Source of the DNA: Treponema sp.
GTDB lineage: Bacteria > Spirochaetota > Spirochaetia > Treponematales > Treponemataceae
Assembly: GCA_016286365.1 (NCBI GenBank)
Contig: JAEESN010000001.1
Coordinates: 62,001 to 126,000, forward strand
Reading direction: 5' to 3'
DNA: 64,000 nucleotides
The notes beneath the pieces were generated by a model that had not been told where the DNA came from, ran no database searches, and saw only the letters and a list, made by a program, of their open reading frames with translations. The position numbers and the translations under genes are program-made. This document shows positions 53,401 to 62,533 of the stretch, piece by piece. How positions within the stretch are numbered: position 1 is the first letter of the stretch; every line of letters starts with the position of its first letter.

Positions 53401-56400
53401 ATGAAACGTATCGGATTTTTTATAAGCTTTATTTTTCTGGGCCTTGTTTTTGGGGGCTGTCACAATCTTCTTTCGGAGTCAAACGGAGGAAATTCTGGCA
53501 GTAATGATTCAGGGCTTGTCCTTGTTACAGGCAGAATAAGTTTTGATTCAAACCTCGGCCAGGCTATAAATAATCCTCTAAATAATATCTCACAAATCCC
53601 AGACGACCGCGCCATCTCGAATACATCCGGTAAAACAATGAAAGCTTTTGTCCGTGCAACTGCCGATGGCAAAGCCCCTGTTGATGCAACTGTTTCCGGT
53701 AATACATATTCTTTAGAACTCAGCCAGGGCTCGTGGACAATTACCTGCCACATTTTTTACGTTGAATCAACCGATACTTCGACCAATTTTGACAGCAACA
53801 CATACACTTTTGAAGGAGAAAAAACAATAAATGTAACTTCATCAGGTGCCAGTGATGCTGATGTTCAGATGGGTTTTACGGCAGGAATTCAGGGTGTCTA
53901 TTTTGCTTTTAAAATAAATAAAGATACAAATATTACAAAATATTCACTTTATGTTGATAGTGGTCCAAGAATTACTAAACATAATCTAGATTTTGGAGAT
54001 TTAACATCTAGTACATTCACTACTGGTCAAACTATAGATACCGGCCGCCACACCTTTCTTTTAGCCTTTTATGATGATAACGATAACCGCATTTATACAA
54101 TCCAGGATAGCCTTTATGTTTTAAAAGGAATTTCTGATATTCTTTATAACGACAATTCCGAAAATTATGTGAACAATTCCGGCGCCATCGAAATCACAAC
54201 AGACGTTATCCAAAACCGTTTTGTAAATAAGATTTTTTATGTAGACAACACAGTGACAAATGACACCGACCGCATCGGCACCTATTTTGACCCCCTAAGC
54301 TCAATCCAGAAAGCCGTAAACCTTATCGACTCAGTTAATGATGGTACGTCAGAATATGAAATCCGCCTTAATACGGATTTTAAGGATGAATCCACATCTT
54401 CTTATCAAAGTAACATGGACAATGCTTACATCTGTCTTAAAGGTCTAAAAAAATCAATTAAATTAAAAATCTGTTCCAAAGATGATACAAAAAAAACAAT
54501 CGACGTAAACCGTAATTCAACTTATACAGGTCGAATTATTTCCGCATGGAGTGAAGATACAACCAAAACAATAGATCTTACCCTTGAAAACCTTATTCTA
54601 AAAGGCGGTTGTATGAATAATGGTGATGGTGGTGCATTAGTCATAAGTGCTGGAAAGCTTACTGTCGATAACTGTGAATTTATTGGTAACTCTTCAACAA
54701 ATAGTGGTGGTGCAATTAATATTGGTGACAAGCTTTCCTCCGGTTCAGAAATTAAAAATACTAAGTTCGATGGAAATACATGTATAGGAACAACTTCAAG
54801 TCAATATGGCAATGGTGGAGCTATATATACAAAACGATCTTTAACTTTTACAAATTGTGTATTTACTGAAAATGGTGCTAAGGGAACTATTACTGATAGT
54901 GGACGAGGTGGTGCCATTTATTGTATTGGAAATAGTTCAAATAGTCCTGAATTAATAATTAATGGTTCAGAATTTATTCATAATTATTCAAGTAAAGATG
55001 GTGGAGCATTATATCTTGGAATAAAGTCTTTAACACGTATAAATCAAGTAGATACAACCCCTACAGTTTTTAAGTTTAATTATGGGAAAGGTTCTAATGC
55101 TATTTTTTCTGGTGGAAGTTTCCTAACGAATGCTTCGTTATATTTAAATGATAATATTTATTTTAATAATTCTGATAACATACATTTAGACTCAGATTAT
55201 AGTTCTTATAAAACAAAAAGTACTATTAGTAATGATGATGATTTAATTGTAGACATAAAAGTTAACAATTATAGCTCAGATGATAATATGACTTATACGA
55301 ATTTCAGTAACTTATATATAAATTATGTTAAGACTGATGATTCGGACTTACCGGTAACTCCATCCGAAACTGGTTCTAATGCTTATTATGCTAATAAATA
55401 TGTTTATGCATCTCTTGTTCTACACAGCACAGTATCTAATTATTCTGCATTTAGAATGGCTTCTATAAATTCAAATCATATTTATAAATTTATTAAATGT
55501 CCAATAGCTTTAAGCTATCCATATACTAGTGGTTTTAATTATTGTGAACCAGTATCATACGAAGTTAAATTTATTGCAGAACCAAAAGTTTCTTCACTTC
55601 TCCAAATGCCATCAAATCAAATTTGTAAGGTTACAAATGAGACCGATTTATCACAATTATTAAATTTATATTCTTCAGCTACTGAAAGTTATGGAAATAC
55701 ATTTAATCAAACCGCAGACATAAATTGTTCATCTCTTTCTTGGACAAATTGTAAATTTACAGATATTTATGACGGGCAAAATTACAAAATTAAAGATTTA
55801 TCAATTACAAATAGCGAAAACCATACAGCATTATTTGGAACTACTATTGGGGCTACATTAAAAAATATAATTTTAGATCATCCAGTCATAAATTCAAATG
55901 TTAAAACTCCTGGGCTTACAGGTGGTGCTGCGTTAATCCATTCTATGCAAAATTCTAAAGTAATTAACTGTTCTGTTTTAAATGGACAAGTAAATGGATA
56001 TCAATATATGGGTGGGTTAATAGGTTATGTAACAAATACATCATATCCTTGCTTTATTATAAATTCTTCTTATGAAGGAATTCTTAAATTAAATGGTTCT
56101 CAAAGTGGATGTAAATTAGGAGGAATTCTTGCTTATAATAATGGTGGAGTTCCAATTACTATAATTAATTGTTTTTATAAAGGTGAAATTCAAAATAATA
56201 ATACTACATGTACAAGCTTGAATCCTGCAGGTATTGCTGATGAATTAAGTAGTGGTAAAACTATATACAATTGTTTTGTAAGTGTAAAATTCACTGGAAG
56301 TGGAAATAAAAAATATTTGATTGGTGATCATGGATCAGCAAAAAATTGTTATGTAGATAATTTAAACTATGAATCTTCGGAACTGCCGACTACACTTCCA

Positions 56401-58098
56401 GATAATGATGCAACAAATCAAAATTATTACTCTCAATTAAAAGATGATCTTCTTGATGGAGATTTACTTATTGAAGGATTTACAGAAGGTAAGATTCAAG
56501 TTTATAAATATTCGGGTTCTGGTACAGACTTTACATTAAATACATCACAGTATCCTATATATACAATTTCAGCAGCTTTAAATAAATTTGTCGAAGTAAA
56601 TAATGCGGCAACAAACTTTAAAACCAATTTTGCCGAATTAAAACCCTGGAGTTATGACGCAGAAAATGGAATTCATTTTTCGGCTGATGGTAATGCAAAA
56701 GACCCTGTAGATATTTATTTTCCTGGATTACACCCTCATACAAGTTCTCTTGGGGACAATGAACCTGCATTGTCAGATAATAAAACAATCTGGATACGAA
56801 ACGGAAAAGATTTACAGGAAATTGATGAATGGAAGAATGGAAATACTATTAAATTAATGGCAGATTTAGATCTTCCTAATTATACGATATTAGGTGAGTC
56901 AAATCCTGTTTCTTTTAAATTCGATGGAAATAATCACACAATAACATATAATAATGCTTCTGATTCATCTGATAAGAAAGGTTTGATTGGAGGAGCAAAA
57001 GATATAGAAATTAAAGATCTTACTGTTCATAGTTCCATAAAGTTTACAGCAAATTCTGGACAGATAGTATCCTGTCTTGTTGCACAAGTTCAAAAAGGAA
57101 AAATAGAAAACTGTAAATGTATAATTGATGGACTGGATTTTTCTGCAATTGGTAATATTTATGAATTAACATTTGGAGGAATAGTAGGGGAAGTAACAAG
57201 TATTATAAATGAGACTTATAGTGGAGATGTAATAATTAATAATTGTGAGATTTCCAGTACAGTACCATTGGATTTTTCTACCACACAGAATAATGGTTCT
57301 TTATTCGTATATGGTGGAGTAATAGGGTGGTGTAGCATTAATTCTACTTCTGTTACAGTTAATAAATGTATTAATAAACTACAAAAGATGACTGTTTCAA
57401 CTACAGGTGGTACTTCTAATGATTTAAGTAATACAAAAGTTTCAACTTCTTCTTCTTTTGGAGGAATTATAGGTTGTATAACAAATGCAAATGTAAACAT
57501 TTATAATTGTATTAATAAACAACAGATAGATATAGATTTTAGAAAAAATGGTGGAATTGTTGGTTATTACGGAGATTTAGTTACTCCAGAATGGGATGCA
57601 GATGATAATACTATCAAAATTATTAATTGTATAAACGAAAAATTACCTGGTGATAAACACTGGACTTATGTTTCTGGTATAATTAATTCTGCTTTTCAAC
57701 AAAGTTCTAATATAATAATAAAAAATTGTGCAGTACAAGATTCAGTACTCACAACTGTAAATCATCCTACTAATGGAACAAAAAATTATTATTATTATGG
57801 AATGACTAATTGTGTAAACAATAGCAACCCTAATTTCCAGAATAATTATTGGGTCTATCTTAGCACACCTAAAGAATATTGTAATCTATACCATGATTTA
57901 GATGCGTTGAATAAAGATGCTACAATTGATTATTCAGATAAAACACTTAATACATTGGATAAATGTAATGGAGTATTTTTATATAATTTATTAAATACCT
58001 ATATAGAAGCTACTCTAGCTTTGGACTATCCTGGGGTAAGTTTTATTAAATGGAAACCAACTTCTACAACCGATAAACTTCTAACTTGGGATGAATAA
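53401..58098 (+). CDS. Large surface lipoprotein with Pmp-like and GLUG-like beta-helix repeats
   Basis: A 1565-residue lipoprotein: signal MKRIGFFISFIFLGLVFGGC with a lipobox cysteine, then a Ser/Asn/Gly tether. Residues about 25-310 form beta-rich domains. Residues about 320-620 hold a right-handed beta-helix with GGALVIS, GGAINIGD, GGAIYTK, GGAIYCIG and GGALYLG units, each followed by an F-x-x-N type turn as in chlamydial Pmp proteins. The remainder has GLUG-like units (GGLIGYVTN, GGILAYNN, GGIVGEVT, GGVIGWCS, GGIIGCIT, GGIVGYYG). I choose ATG 53401; the longer frame from 53266 lacks a signal. Likely an adhesin or surface-exposed protein. Base composition changes inside the gene (about 52% G+C at 54241-54300, 18% at 57481-57540), suggesting a mosaic origin. 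Confidence 0.8.
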   Translation: MKRIGFFISFIFLGLVFGGCHNLLSESNGGNSGSNDSGLVLVTGRISFDSNLGQAINNPLNNISQIPDDRAISNTSGKTMKAFVRATADGKAPVDATVSGNTYSLELSQGSWTITCHIFYVESTDTSTNFDSNTYTFEGEKTINVTSSGASDADVQMGFTAGIQGVYFAFKINKDTNITKYSLYVDSGPRITKHNLDFGDLTSSTFTTGQTIDTGRHTFLLAFYDDNDNRIYTIQDSLYVLKGISDILYNDNSENYVNNSGAIEITTDVIQNRFVNKIFYVDNTVTNDTDRIGTYFDPLSSIQKAVNLIDSVNDGTSEYEIRLNTDFKDESTSSYQSNMDNAYICLKGLKKSIKLKICSKDDTKKTIDVNRNSTYTGRIISAWSEDTTKTIDLTLENLILKGGCMNNGDGGALVISAGKLTVDNCEFIGNSSTNSGGAINIGDKLSSGSEIKNTKFDGNTCIGTTSSQYGNGGAIYTKRSLTFTNCVFTENGAKGTITDSGRGGAIYCIGNSSNSPELIINGSEFIHNYSSKDGGALYLGIKSLTRINQVDTTPTVFKFNYGKGSNAIFSGGSFLTNASLYLNDNIYFNNSDNIHLDSDYSSYKTKSTISNDDDLIVDIKVNNYSSDDNMTYTNFSNLYINYVKTDDSDLPVTPSETGSNAYYANKYVYASLVLHSTVSNYSAFRMASINSNHIYKFIKCPIALSYPYTSGFNYCEPVSYEVKFIAEPKVSSLLQMPSNQICKVTNETDLSQLLNLYSSATESYGNTFNQTADINCSSLSWTNCKFTDIYDGQNYKIKDLSITNSENHTALFGTTIGATLKNIILDHPVINSNVKTPGLTGGAALIHSMQNSKVINCSVLNGQVNGYQYMGGLIGYVTNTSYPCFIINSSYEGILKLNGSQSGCKLGGILAYNNGGVPITIINCFYKGEIQNNNTTCTSLNPAGIADELSSGKTIYNCFVSVKFTGSGNKKYLIGDHGSAKNCYVDNLNYESSELPTTLPDNDATNQNYYSQLKDDLLDGDLLIEGFTEGKIQVYKYSGSGTDFTLNTSQYPIYTISAALNKFVEVNNAATNFKTNFAELKPWSYDAENGIHFSADGNAKDPVDIYFPGLHPHTSSLGDNEPALSDNKTIWIRNGKDLQEIDEWKNGNTIKLMADLDLPNYTILGESNPVSFKFDGNNHTITYNNASDSSDKKGLIGGAKDIEIKDLTVHSSIKFTANSGQIVSCLVAQVQKGKIENCKCIIDGLDFSAIGNIYELTFGGIVGEVTSIINETYSGDVIINNCEISSTVPLDFSTTQNNGSLFVYGGVIGWCSINSTSVTVNKCINKLQKMTVSTTGGTSNDLSNTKVSTSSSFGGIIGCITNANVNIYNCINKQQIDIDFRKNGGIVGYYGDLVTPEWDADDNTIKIINCINEKLPGDKHWTYVSGIINSAFQQSSNIIIKNCAVQDSVLTTVNHPTNGTKNYYYYGMTNCVNNSNPNFQNNYWVYLSTPKEYCNLYHDLDALNKDATIDYSDKTLNTLDKCNGVFLYNLLNTYIEATLALDYPGVSFIKWKPTSTTDKLLTWDE

Positions 58099-58113
58099 AA
58101 AAGGAGAACTCAT

Positions 58114-58217
58114 ATGAAAAAGTTATTATATTTAATTGTTGTGAATATCATGTTATTTTTTTAATTAGTATATCTTCCTGCTCAGGTCAAAAGGAAGGGG
58201 AGCATATTCTTTTATAA
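58114..58217 (+). pseudogene. Frameshifted lipoprotein remnant
   Basis: After AAGGAG (58101-58106) an ATG opens MKKLLYLIVVNIMLFF and stops at a run of seven T. With one more T the frame continues LISISSCSGQKEGEHILL, giving a lipobox-like signal peptide (ISSC) before a stop. The downstream gene is missing. It looks like the start of a decayed lipoprotein gene cotranscribed with the large lipoprotein. The minus strand over the same bases also holds a short HipA-like fragment, so chance cannot be excluded. Confidence 0.45.
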
Positions 58218-58308
58218 CTTTGCAAAGCTCAAGTTCGCCTTCGCCTTCTATTATAAAATCACAGAGAGGAGTTTCTTTATTTATGAGGGTGTAAATCATA
58301 TCGCTCAT
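58165..58308 (-). pseudogene. Truncated HipA-like gene fragment
   Basis: A 47-residue frame, MSDMIYTLINKETPLCDFII..., aligns with the first 40 residues of the HipA-like kinase of this window (YTL, then a polar-hydrophobic KxxPxxxFxI pattern, then ELCKVIKEY against KINDILNKR). It stops before any kinase motif. It is probably the remains of a second HipA-like gene. The match is by eye and of moderate strength. Confidence 0.4.
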
Positions 58309-58340
58309 AAATAATATTATAACAGACTTTTGTTTTTTTT

Positions 58341-59285
58341 CTATTTTACCAGAAACCTCTTATCCTTCATGAACATCTTTAAGCTTTTTTCCCATTCGGG
58401 GATTTTTAGGCCGAATTCGGATTTGATTTTTTCTTTGCTTAAGACGGAGTAGGCGGGGCGGCGGGCCTTTGTGGGGTATTCATCCGAAGTGCATGGGGTT
58501 ATCGTGCAGTTATTTGTGATTCTTTTGTATTTTTTTCCGTACTTGTAGATTGCTTTTGTAAAATCATACCAGGTGGTTTCGCCCTCGTTTGTAAAGTGAT
58601 AGATTCCGTAGGTTGGTGTGCTGATTATGTCTTTGGCACCGTCATTTTTTTCCATGAGTGTGATGATTGCTTTTGCAAGGTCTACGGCGCAGGTAGGAGT
58701 TCCCCTCTGATCATTTACAACCTTTATTCCATCGTGGGTGTTCATCGCATTTGTAATCGTGTAGACAAAGTTACGTCCATCAAATCCATAAAGCCATGCA
58801 GTACGGATTATATAATACTGAACCATTTCTTTTTCGATTAAGTCTTCGCCTGCTGCCTTTGTGCGTCCGTAAACACCAAGTCCTTCTTTTGGCATATCTT
58901 CTGTATATGGAGTTTTACCTTCTCCGTTGAATACATAATCAGTAGAGATGTGAATAAGTTTTGCGCCAATTTTTCTTGCAATGCGGGCAATATTCAAAGC
59001 GCCTTCTGTATTCAGTTTTTCAGCAAGCTCAGGTTCATCTTCTGCCTTATCTACATTTGTGTAAGCAGAGCAGTTTATTATCCAGTTGATTTTCTTTTTA
59101 TCTTCGGGAATAACCTTGTCTAAATCGTAAAAGCTAGTGATTACAGATTTTTCAAAGCTTTCGAGCGCATCCGGATTTGTGATGTCTACTTCTTTATCTG
59201 TTCCCACAAATTCCAGATTCTTTTCTTTAAGTTGTTTTGTAACCTCACTCCCAAGCATCCCTTTACAACCGATTAACCAGATCAT
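58341..59285 (-). CDS. rfbD: dTDP-4-dehydrorhamnose reductase
   Basis: A 314-residue SDR-like reductase that makes dTDP-L-rhamnose in the last step. GCKGMLGSEVTKQL is the NAD(P) loop, STDYVFNGEGKTPYTED and VYGRTKAAGEDLI (YxxxK) are RfbD signatures. GTPTCAVDLAKAI and RRPAYSVLSKEKIKSEFG complete the match. I choose ATG 59285, five bases after GAGGGG; the longer frame starts with an unsupported TTG. No rfbA, rfbB or rfbC lies in the window. The gene ends the minus-strand manC operon. Confidence 0.9.
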   Translation of the reverse strand: MIWLIGCKGMLGSEVTKQLKEKNLEFVGTDKEVDITNPDALESFEKSVITSFYDLDKVIPEDKKKINWIINCSAYTNVDKAEDEPELAEKLNTEGALNIARIARKIGAKLIHISTDYVFNGEGKTPYTEDMPKEGLGVYGRTKAAGEDLIEKEMVQYYIIRTAWLYGFDGRNFVYTITNAMNTHDGIKVVNDQRGTPTCAVDLAKAIITLMEKNDGAKDIISTPTYGIYHFTNEGETTWYDFTKAIYKYGKKYKRITNNCTITPCTSDEYPTKARRPAYSVLSKEKIKSEFGLKIPEWEKSLKMFMKDKRFLVK

Positions 59286-59324
59286 TTTTCCCCTCAAAAA
59301 ATTATATTTTATGATTTTTATATT

Positions 59325-60425
59325 TTAGTTTTTATCATTCTGTGCAGCCTGTCTTACAAGATTACTGCAGCCTTTTCTCATAATCAAAGCCTTCCCGTTT
59401 TTGATTACTACTGTTATATCATTTACTCCGCAAAGTGCTACCGGAATATCAGAATAAACAAAACAGTCGTTTGATTCAATAACCGTTGTATTATTCACTT
59501 TTTCCTTGCAGTGTTTTTCAAAAGAATCCCAGCTTCCAACATCATCCCAGTTAAAAGAAGCAAGAACCGCATACGCATTCTGTGTTTTTTCTGCAAGCGA
59601 TTTATCTATTGCAATAGCAGGAGTTTTTTCGTAAGCCTTTGTCATCTCATCATATGGACCAAGATAATTTATTCCGTCGATTTTTGTCGGGGCAGGGCAG
59701 GAAGCAGATTTTACTACTTCGAAAGACTCTGAAACTTCCGGTGTAAGGCGACTAAGCTCTTCTTCAAAAAAGTCGCATCCAAAGGCAAACATACCGCTGT
59801 TCCATCTGCAGTTTCCGCTTGCAATATATTTTTCTGCCGTCTTCTGATCAGGCTTTTCTGTAAATTTATTGATTTTAAATACGCCAGGATTTCCTTCTTC
59901 TTCGTCCCCGGTGATTATGTATCCGTAACCAACAGAAGGCTCATACGGTTGAATACCGAATGTTACGATATGATTTTTTTCTGCCGACTTATAAGCTTTT
60001 TCTGCATCATTTTTAAAAGCAGAAACCGGTTCGATTATGTGGTCGCTTGTTAATACGAGCATGGAATGTTTAACTTCCGGATTAAGTTTTTTTACAACTA
60101 TTGAACATAATAAAATCGGTGCTGTTGTGTGTTTTGCAAAAGGCTCAGTTACAATGAGTAAATCATCCTTAAGTTTCTGAGCCTCTTTTTCTTTTACCTG
60201 ACTGATTAAATCATTACACTGCTTTGCAATCTGTGTTTCAAGTCCAAGGCGGGTAGCAATAATGATTTTACCTTGTGGATTTAATGCCAGTGCTCTTAAA
60301 ACTGAATGCTGCAAAAATGAGATTCCACCGTCTAAAGCCATAAACTGTTTTGGAAAATCAGCCTTAGATGCCGGCCATAAACGCTCGCCAAATCCGCCTG
60401 CTAAAATCACTATATCTGTAAACAT
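59325..60425 (-). CDS. manC: Mannose-1-phosphate guanylyltransferase
   Basis: A 366-residue nucleotidyltransferase that makes GDP-mannose from GTP and mannose-1-phosphate. ILAGGFGERLWPASKADFPK is the pyrophosphorylase signature with the binding lysine, LTSDHIIEP the metal-site region, and FTEKPDQKTAEKYI and NWDDVGSWDSF the sugar-binding blocks. It lacks the C-terminal isomerase domain of bifunctional AlgA types. GAGG before ATG. It starts 15 bases after the exported protein gene stop and is followed by rfbD after 39 bases. Confidence 0.93.
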   Translation of the reverse strand: MFTDIVILAGGFGERLWPASKADFPKQFMALDGGISFLQHSVLRALALNPQGKIIIATRLGLETQIAKQCNDLISQVKEKEAQKLKDDLLIVTEPFAKHTTAPILLCSIVVKKLNPEVKHSMLVLTSDHIIEPVSAFKNDAEKAYKSAEKNHIVTFGIQPYEPSVGYGYIITGDEEEGNPGVFKINKFTEKPDQKTAEKYIASGNCRWNSGMFAFGCDFFEEELSRLTPEVSESFEVVKSASCPAPTKIDGINYLGPYDEMTKAYEKTPAIAIDKSLAEKTQNAYAVLASFNWDDVGSWDSFEKHCKEKVNNTTVIESNDCFVYSDIPVALCGVNDITVVIKNGKALIMRKGCSNLVRQAAQNDKN

Positions 60426-60440
60426 GCCTGCCTCGTCTGT

Positions 60441-61169
60441 TTATAATTTTGTAAAGATAAAATTACAGAAGGTTTTAATTCTGTTGATGAATGAAGTTCT
60501 GATTCTGTCTGTTAAGAAAGGGAAGTGTGGTGCATTAACACCGCCTATTCCATAAATAATCCATTTATCATCTTTTTTATAAAGATAGATATAAACTTTA
60601 AGCTTTCCTTTTCCTACACAGGTAAATCCATCGTATTTTAAGTCGTTTGTATTTACTGCAGTGTACAAAAGATAATCATCATGTTTTTCGATTGTGATAT
60701 CTTCTTTTACAATGCCGAATGGTTCCATATCGAGATCTGCTTTGATTGTAGTTGTGTTTCCGTTTTTTGTTTCGCTTACAATTTTTGCAGATGAATATAA
60801 ATCAAAATATCTTTTATGGCGTTCTGAATAATATGGGATTCCCGCATAATCAGGGATGTTTTTTAAAAGTGCTTCAATTTTATCGGGGAGTTTTTCGTTT
60901 CCCTTGTAATCCTTTTTCTGGATGATTTCTGCAAGGTATTTTGGATTAAGGTTTTTTACGCCTGTTACAATCTGTTTGCAGACTGCGTTTTCGTCAGGAT
61001 TTAAGCACATGTATTTCTGGTAGTCTATGTTTTTAATTAAAACTTCGCCTTTGTCGAGCTTTGCTCTTTCTTCTTTTGTGAGTTTTTCGTTGAAGGTGTC
61101 TGCACAAAGTGAAGAACCGCAAAGAGTAAAGAGACCTAAAAGCATTAAAATTTTATAAGATTTTTTCAT
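60441..61169 (-). CDS. Exported protein of unknown function (DUF6675-like)
   Basis: A 242-residue protein with a signal peptide (MKKSYKILMLLGLFTLCGSS) and a mature part containing LTKEERAKLDKGEVLIKNID and KWIIYGIGGVNAPHFPFL. It reminds me of a family of spirochaete exported proteins called DUF6675; this is from memory. Probably periplasmic; no catalytic motif seen. I choose ATG 61169, seven bases after AGGAGG; the longer frame from 61214 runs through the promoter. It is the first gene of an operon with manC and rfbD. Confidence 0.6.
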   Translation of the reverse strand: MKKSYKILMLLGLFTLCGSSLCADTFNEKLTKEERAKLDKGEVLIKNIDYQKYMCLNPDENAVCKQIVTGVKNLNPKYLAEIIQKKDYKGNEKLPDKIEALLKNIPDYAGIPYYSERHKRYFDLYSSAKIVSETKNGNTTTIKADLDMEPFGIVKEDITIEKHDDYLLYTAVNTNDLKYDGFTCVGKGKLKVYIYLYKKDDKWIIYGIGGVNAPHFPFLTDRIRTSFINRIKTFCNFIFTKL

Positions 61170-61185
61170 AAAGCAACCTCCTTCT

Positions 61186-61214
61186 AGTATAGTTGAATTT
61201 AATTTTAGTTGCAA
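61186..61214 (-). promoter_or_regulatory. Promoter of the exported-protein/manC/rfbD operon
   Basis: On the minus strand TTGCAA (61209-61214), a 17-base spacer and TATACT (61186-61191) precede AGGAGG and ATG 61169, giving a short leader of about ten bases with a normal Shine-Dalgarno site. Confidence 0.75.
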
Positions 61215-61254
61215 TTATATAAAAAAAATTCGGGATAAGATTTAAAGTTACACA

Positions 61255-61282
61255 TTGAAATTTAAGTTTTTTCTTATATAAT
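61255..61282 (+). promoter_or_regulatory. Promoter of the aminotransferase/glgA genes
   Basis: TTGAAA (61255-61260), a 16-base spacer and perfect TATAAT (61277-61282) lie nine bases before ATG 61292. No Shine-Dalgarno site; the leader would be at most two or three bases. Confidence 0.7.
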
Positions 61283-61291
61283 TTAAGTATT

Positions 61292-62482
61292 ATGATTTCA
61301 AATAAAGTTAAACAACTGGTAGAAAGTCCTTCGAGCGGAGTAATCCGTAAGATGTTTGAAGAAGGAGCTGTATTAAAAGCAAAATACGGCGCAGATAAAG
61401 TATATGATTTTAGTCTTGGAAACCCCGATTTGGACCCCCCGGAGGCTGTTATAAACGCAATTAAAGAAGTAACTGCAGAAGAAACTCACTTGTGCCATGG
61501 TTACATGCCTAATGCAGGCTATCCCGAAACACGTAAGGCAATGGCCGAAAAAACTTCTAAAGAGCAGGGAGTAGATATTCCTTTTGACTGCGTAGTGATG
61601 GCTGTTGGTGCTGCAGGTGCCCTTAATGCTACATTTAAAGCACTTTTGAACGATGGCGACGAAGTTATTGTTCCATGCCCTTATTTTACAGAATACGATC
61701 ACTATATCCATAATCACGGTGGAGAAATTATCCGCGTAAAAACAAAGGATGATTTTAGTCTTGATCCTGCTACAATCAAAGCAGCGTTATCAGAAAAAAC
61801 TGCCGCAATTTTAATCAATTCTCCGAATAATCCTACTGGCCGCATCTATACAGATTCTGATATTCAGGCTCTGGTTGATGTATTAAACGAACACGGAAAA
61901 AAGACAGGTCGCTTCCCATACATCATCTGTGATGAACCATACCGCGCAATCACTTATGGAGGAAAGAAAGTAGCATCGGTTTTCCCTAAATACGAAAATG
62001 CCGTTGTTGTTACTTCTTTTGCAAAAAACTTAAGTTTACCGGGAGAACGAATCGGATACATCTGTGTAAACCCTGCATGTAAAGAATCAAAGGATTTCAT
62101 TGCAGCAGCAATTTTTGCAACACGTATTTTAGGTTATGTAAACGCTCCGGCATTCTTCCAGAAGGTAATCACAAAAAGCTGGGATGCAAAGTGTGATTAT
62201 TCTTTATACGAAAAACGCTGTAAAGAAATCTGCGAAGTTATGGATTATGCGGGATTAAAATATTCTGTTCCCGAAGGTGCTTTCTATCTTTTTGTAAAGG
62301 TTCCTTCTAAATGGAATGATGATGATATGGCGTTTGTAAATCATCTTAAAAAATATAATATCCTCTGTGCTCCTGGAAGCGGATTTGGCGGTAAGGGCTG
62401 GATTCGTCTGGCATACTGCGTTTCCGAAAGCACAATCCTTAATTCAAAAGAAGCTTTCAAAAAAGCAATGGATGAACAGTAA
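61292..62482 (+). CDS. Class I/II aminotransferase (aspartate aminotransferase-like)
   Basis: A 396-residue PLP enzyme. VYDFSLGNPDLDPPEAV opens the fold-I domain, AVGAAGALNATFKALL binds the cofactor, INSPNNPTGRIY holds the substrate-site asparagine, CDEPYRAITYGG the PLP aspartate, and VTSFAKNLSLPGERIGYIC the PLP lysine and arginine. It is closest to bacterial aspartate/aromatic aminotransferases of the I-gamma type. The precise amino donor is not clear. It is followed after 51 bases by glgA. Confidence 0.85.
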   Translation: MISNKVKQLVESPSSGVIRKMFEEGAVLKAKYGADKVYDFSLGNPDLDPPEAVINAIKEVTAEETHLCHGYMPNAGYPETRKAMAEKTSKEQGVDIPFDCVVMAVGAAGALNATFKALLNDGDEVIVPCPYFTEYDHYIHNHGGEIIRVKTKDDFSLDPATIKAALSEKTAAILINSPNNPTGRIYTDSDIQALVDVLNEHGKKTGRFPYIICDEPYRAITYGGKKVASVFPKYENAVVVTSFAKNLSLPGERIGYICVNPACKESKDFIAAAIFATRILGYVNAPAFFQKVITKSWDAKCDYSLYEKRCKEICEVMDYAGLKYSVPEGAFYLFVKVPSKWNDDDMAFVNHLKKYNILCAPGSGFGGKGWIRLAYCVSESTILNSKEAFKKAMDEQ

Positions 62483-62533
62483 TTTATCGGATTTAATCTG
62501 AATTAATATTTTGAACTTAATGCGAGGTAACGT

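Noticed and set aside
54601..57560. CRISPR-like or tandem DNA repeat in the large lipoprotein
   Set aside because: Periodicity is at protein level (GGA/GGI units) with diverged DNA and unequal spacing; no conserved DNA repeat with spacers.
58114..58217. Phase-variable lipoprotein gene controlled by the T-run
   Set aside because: Even with the frame restored the product is only 34 residues, so there is nothing to switch on; kept as a remnant only.
62483..62533. Terminator between the aminotransferase and glgA
   Set aside because: Only a weak short dyad (CGGAT/ATCTG) without a T-run is present; the genes are more likely cotranscribed.
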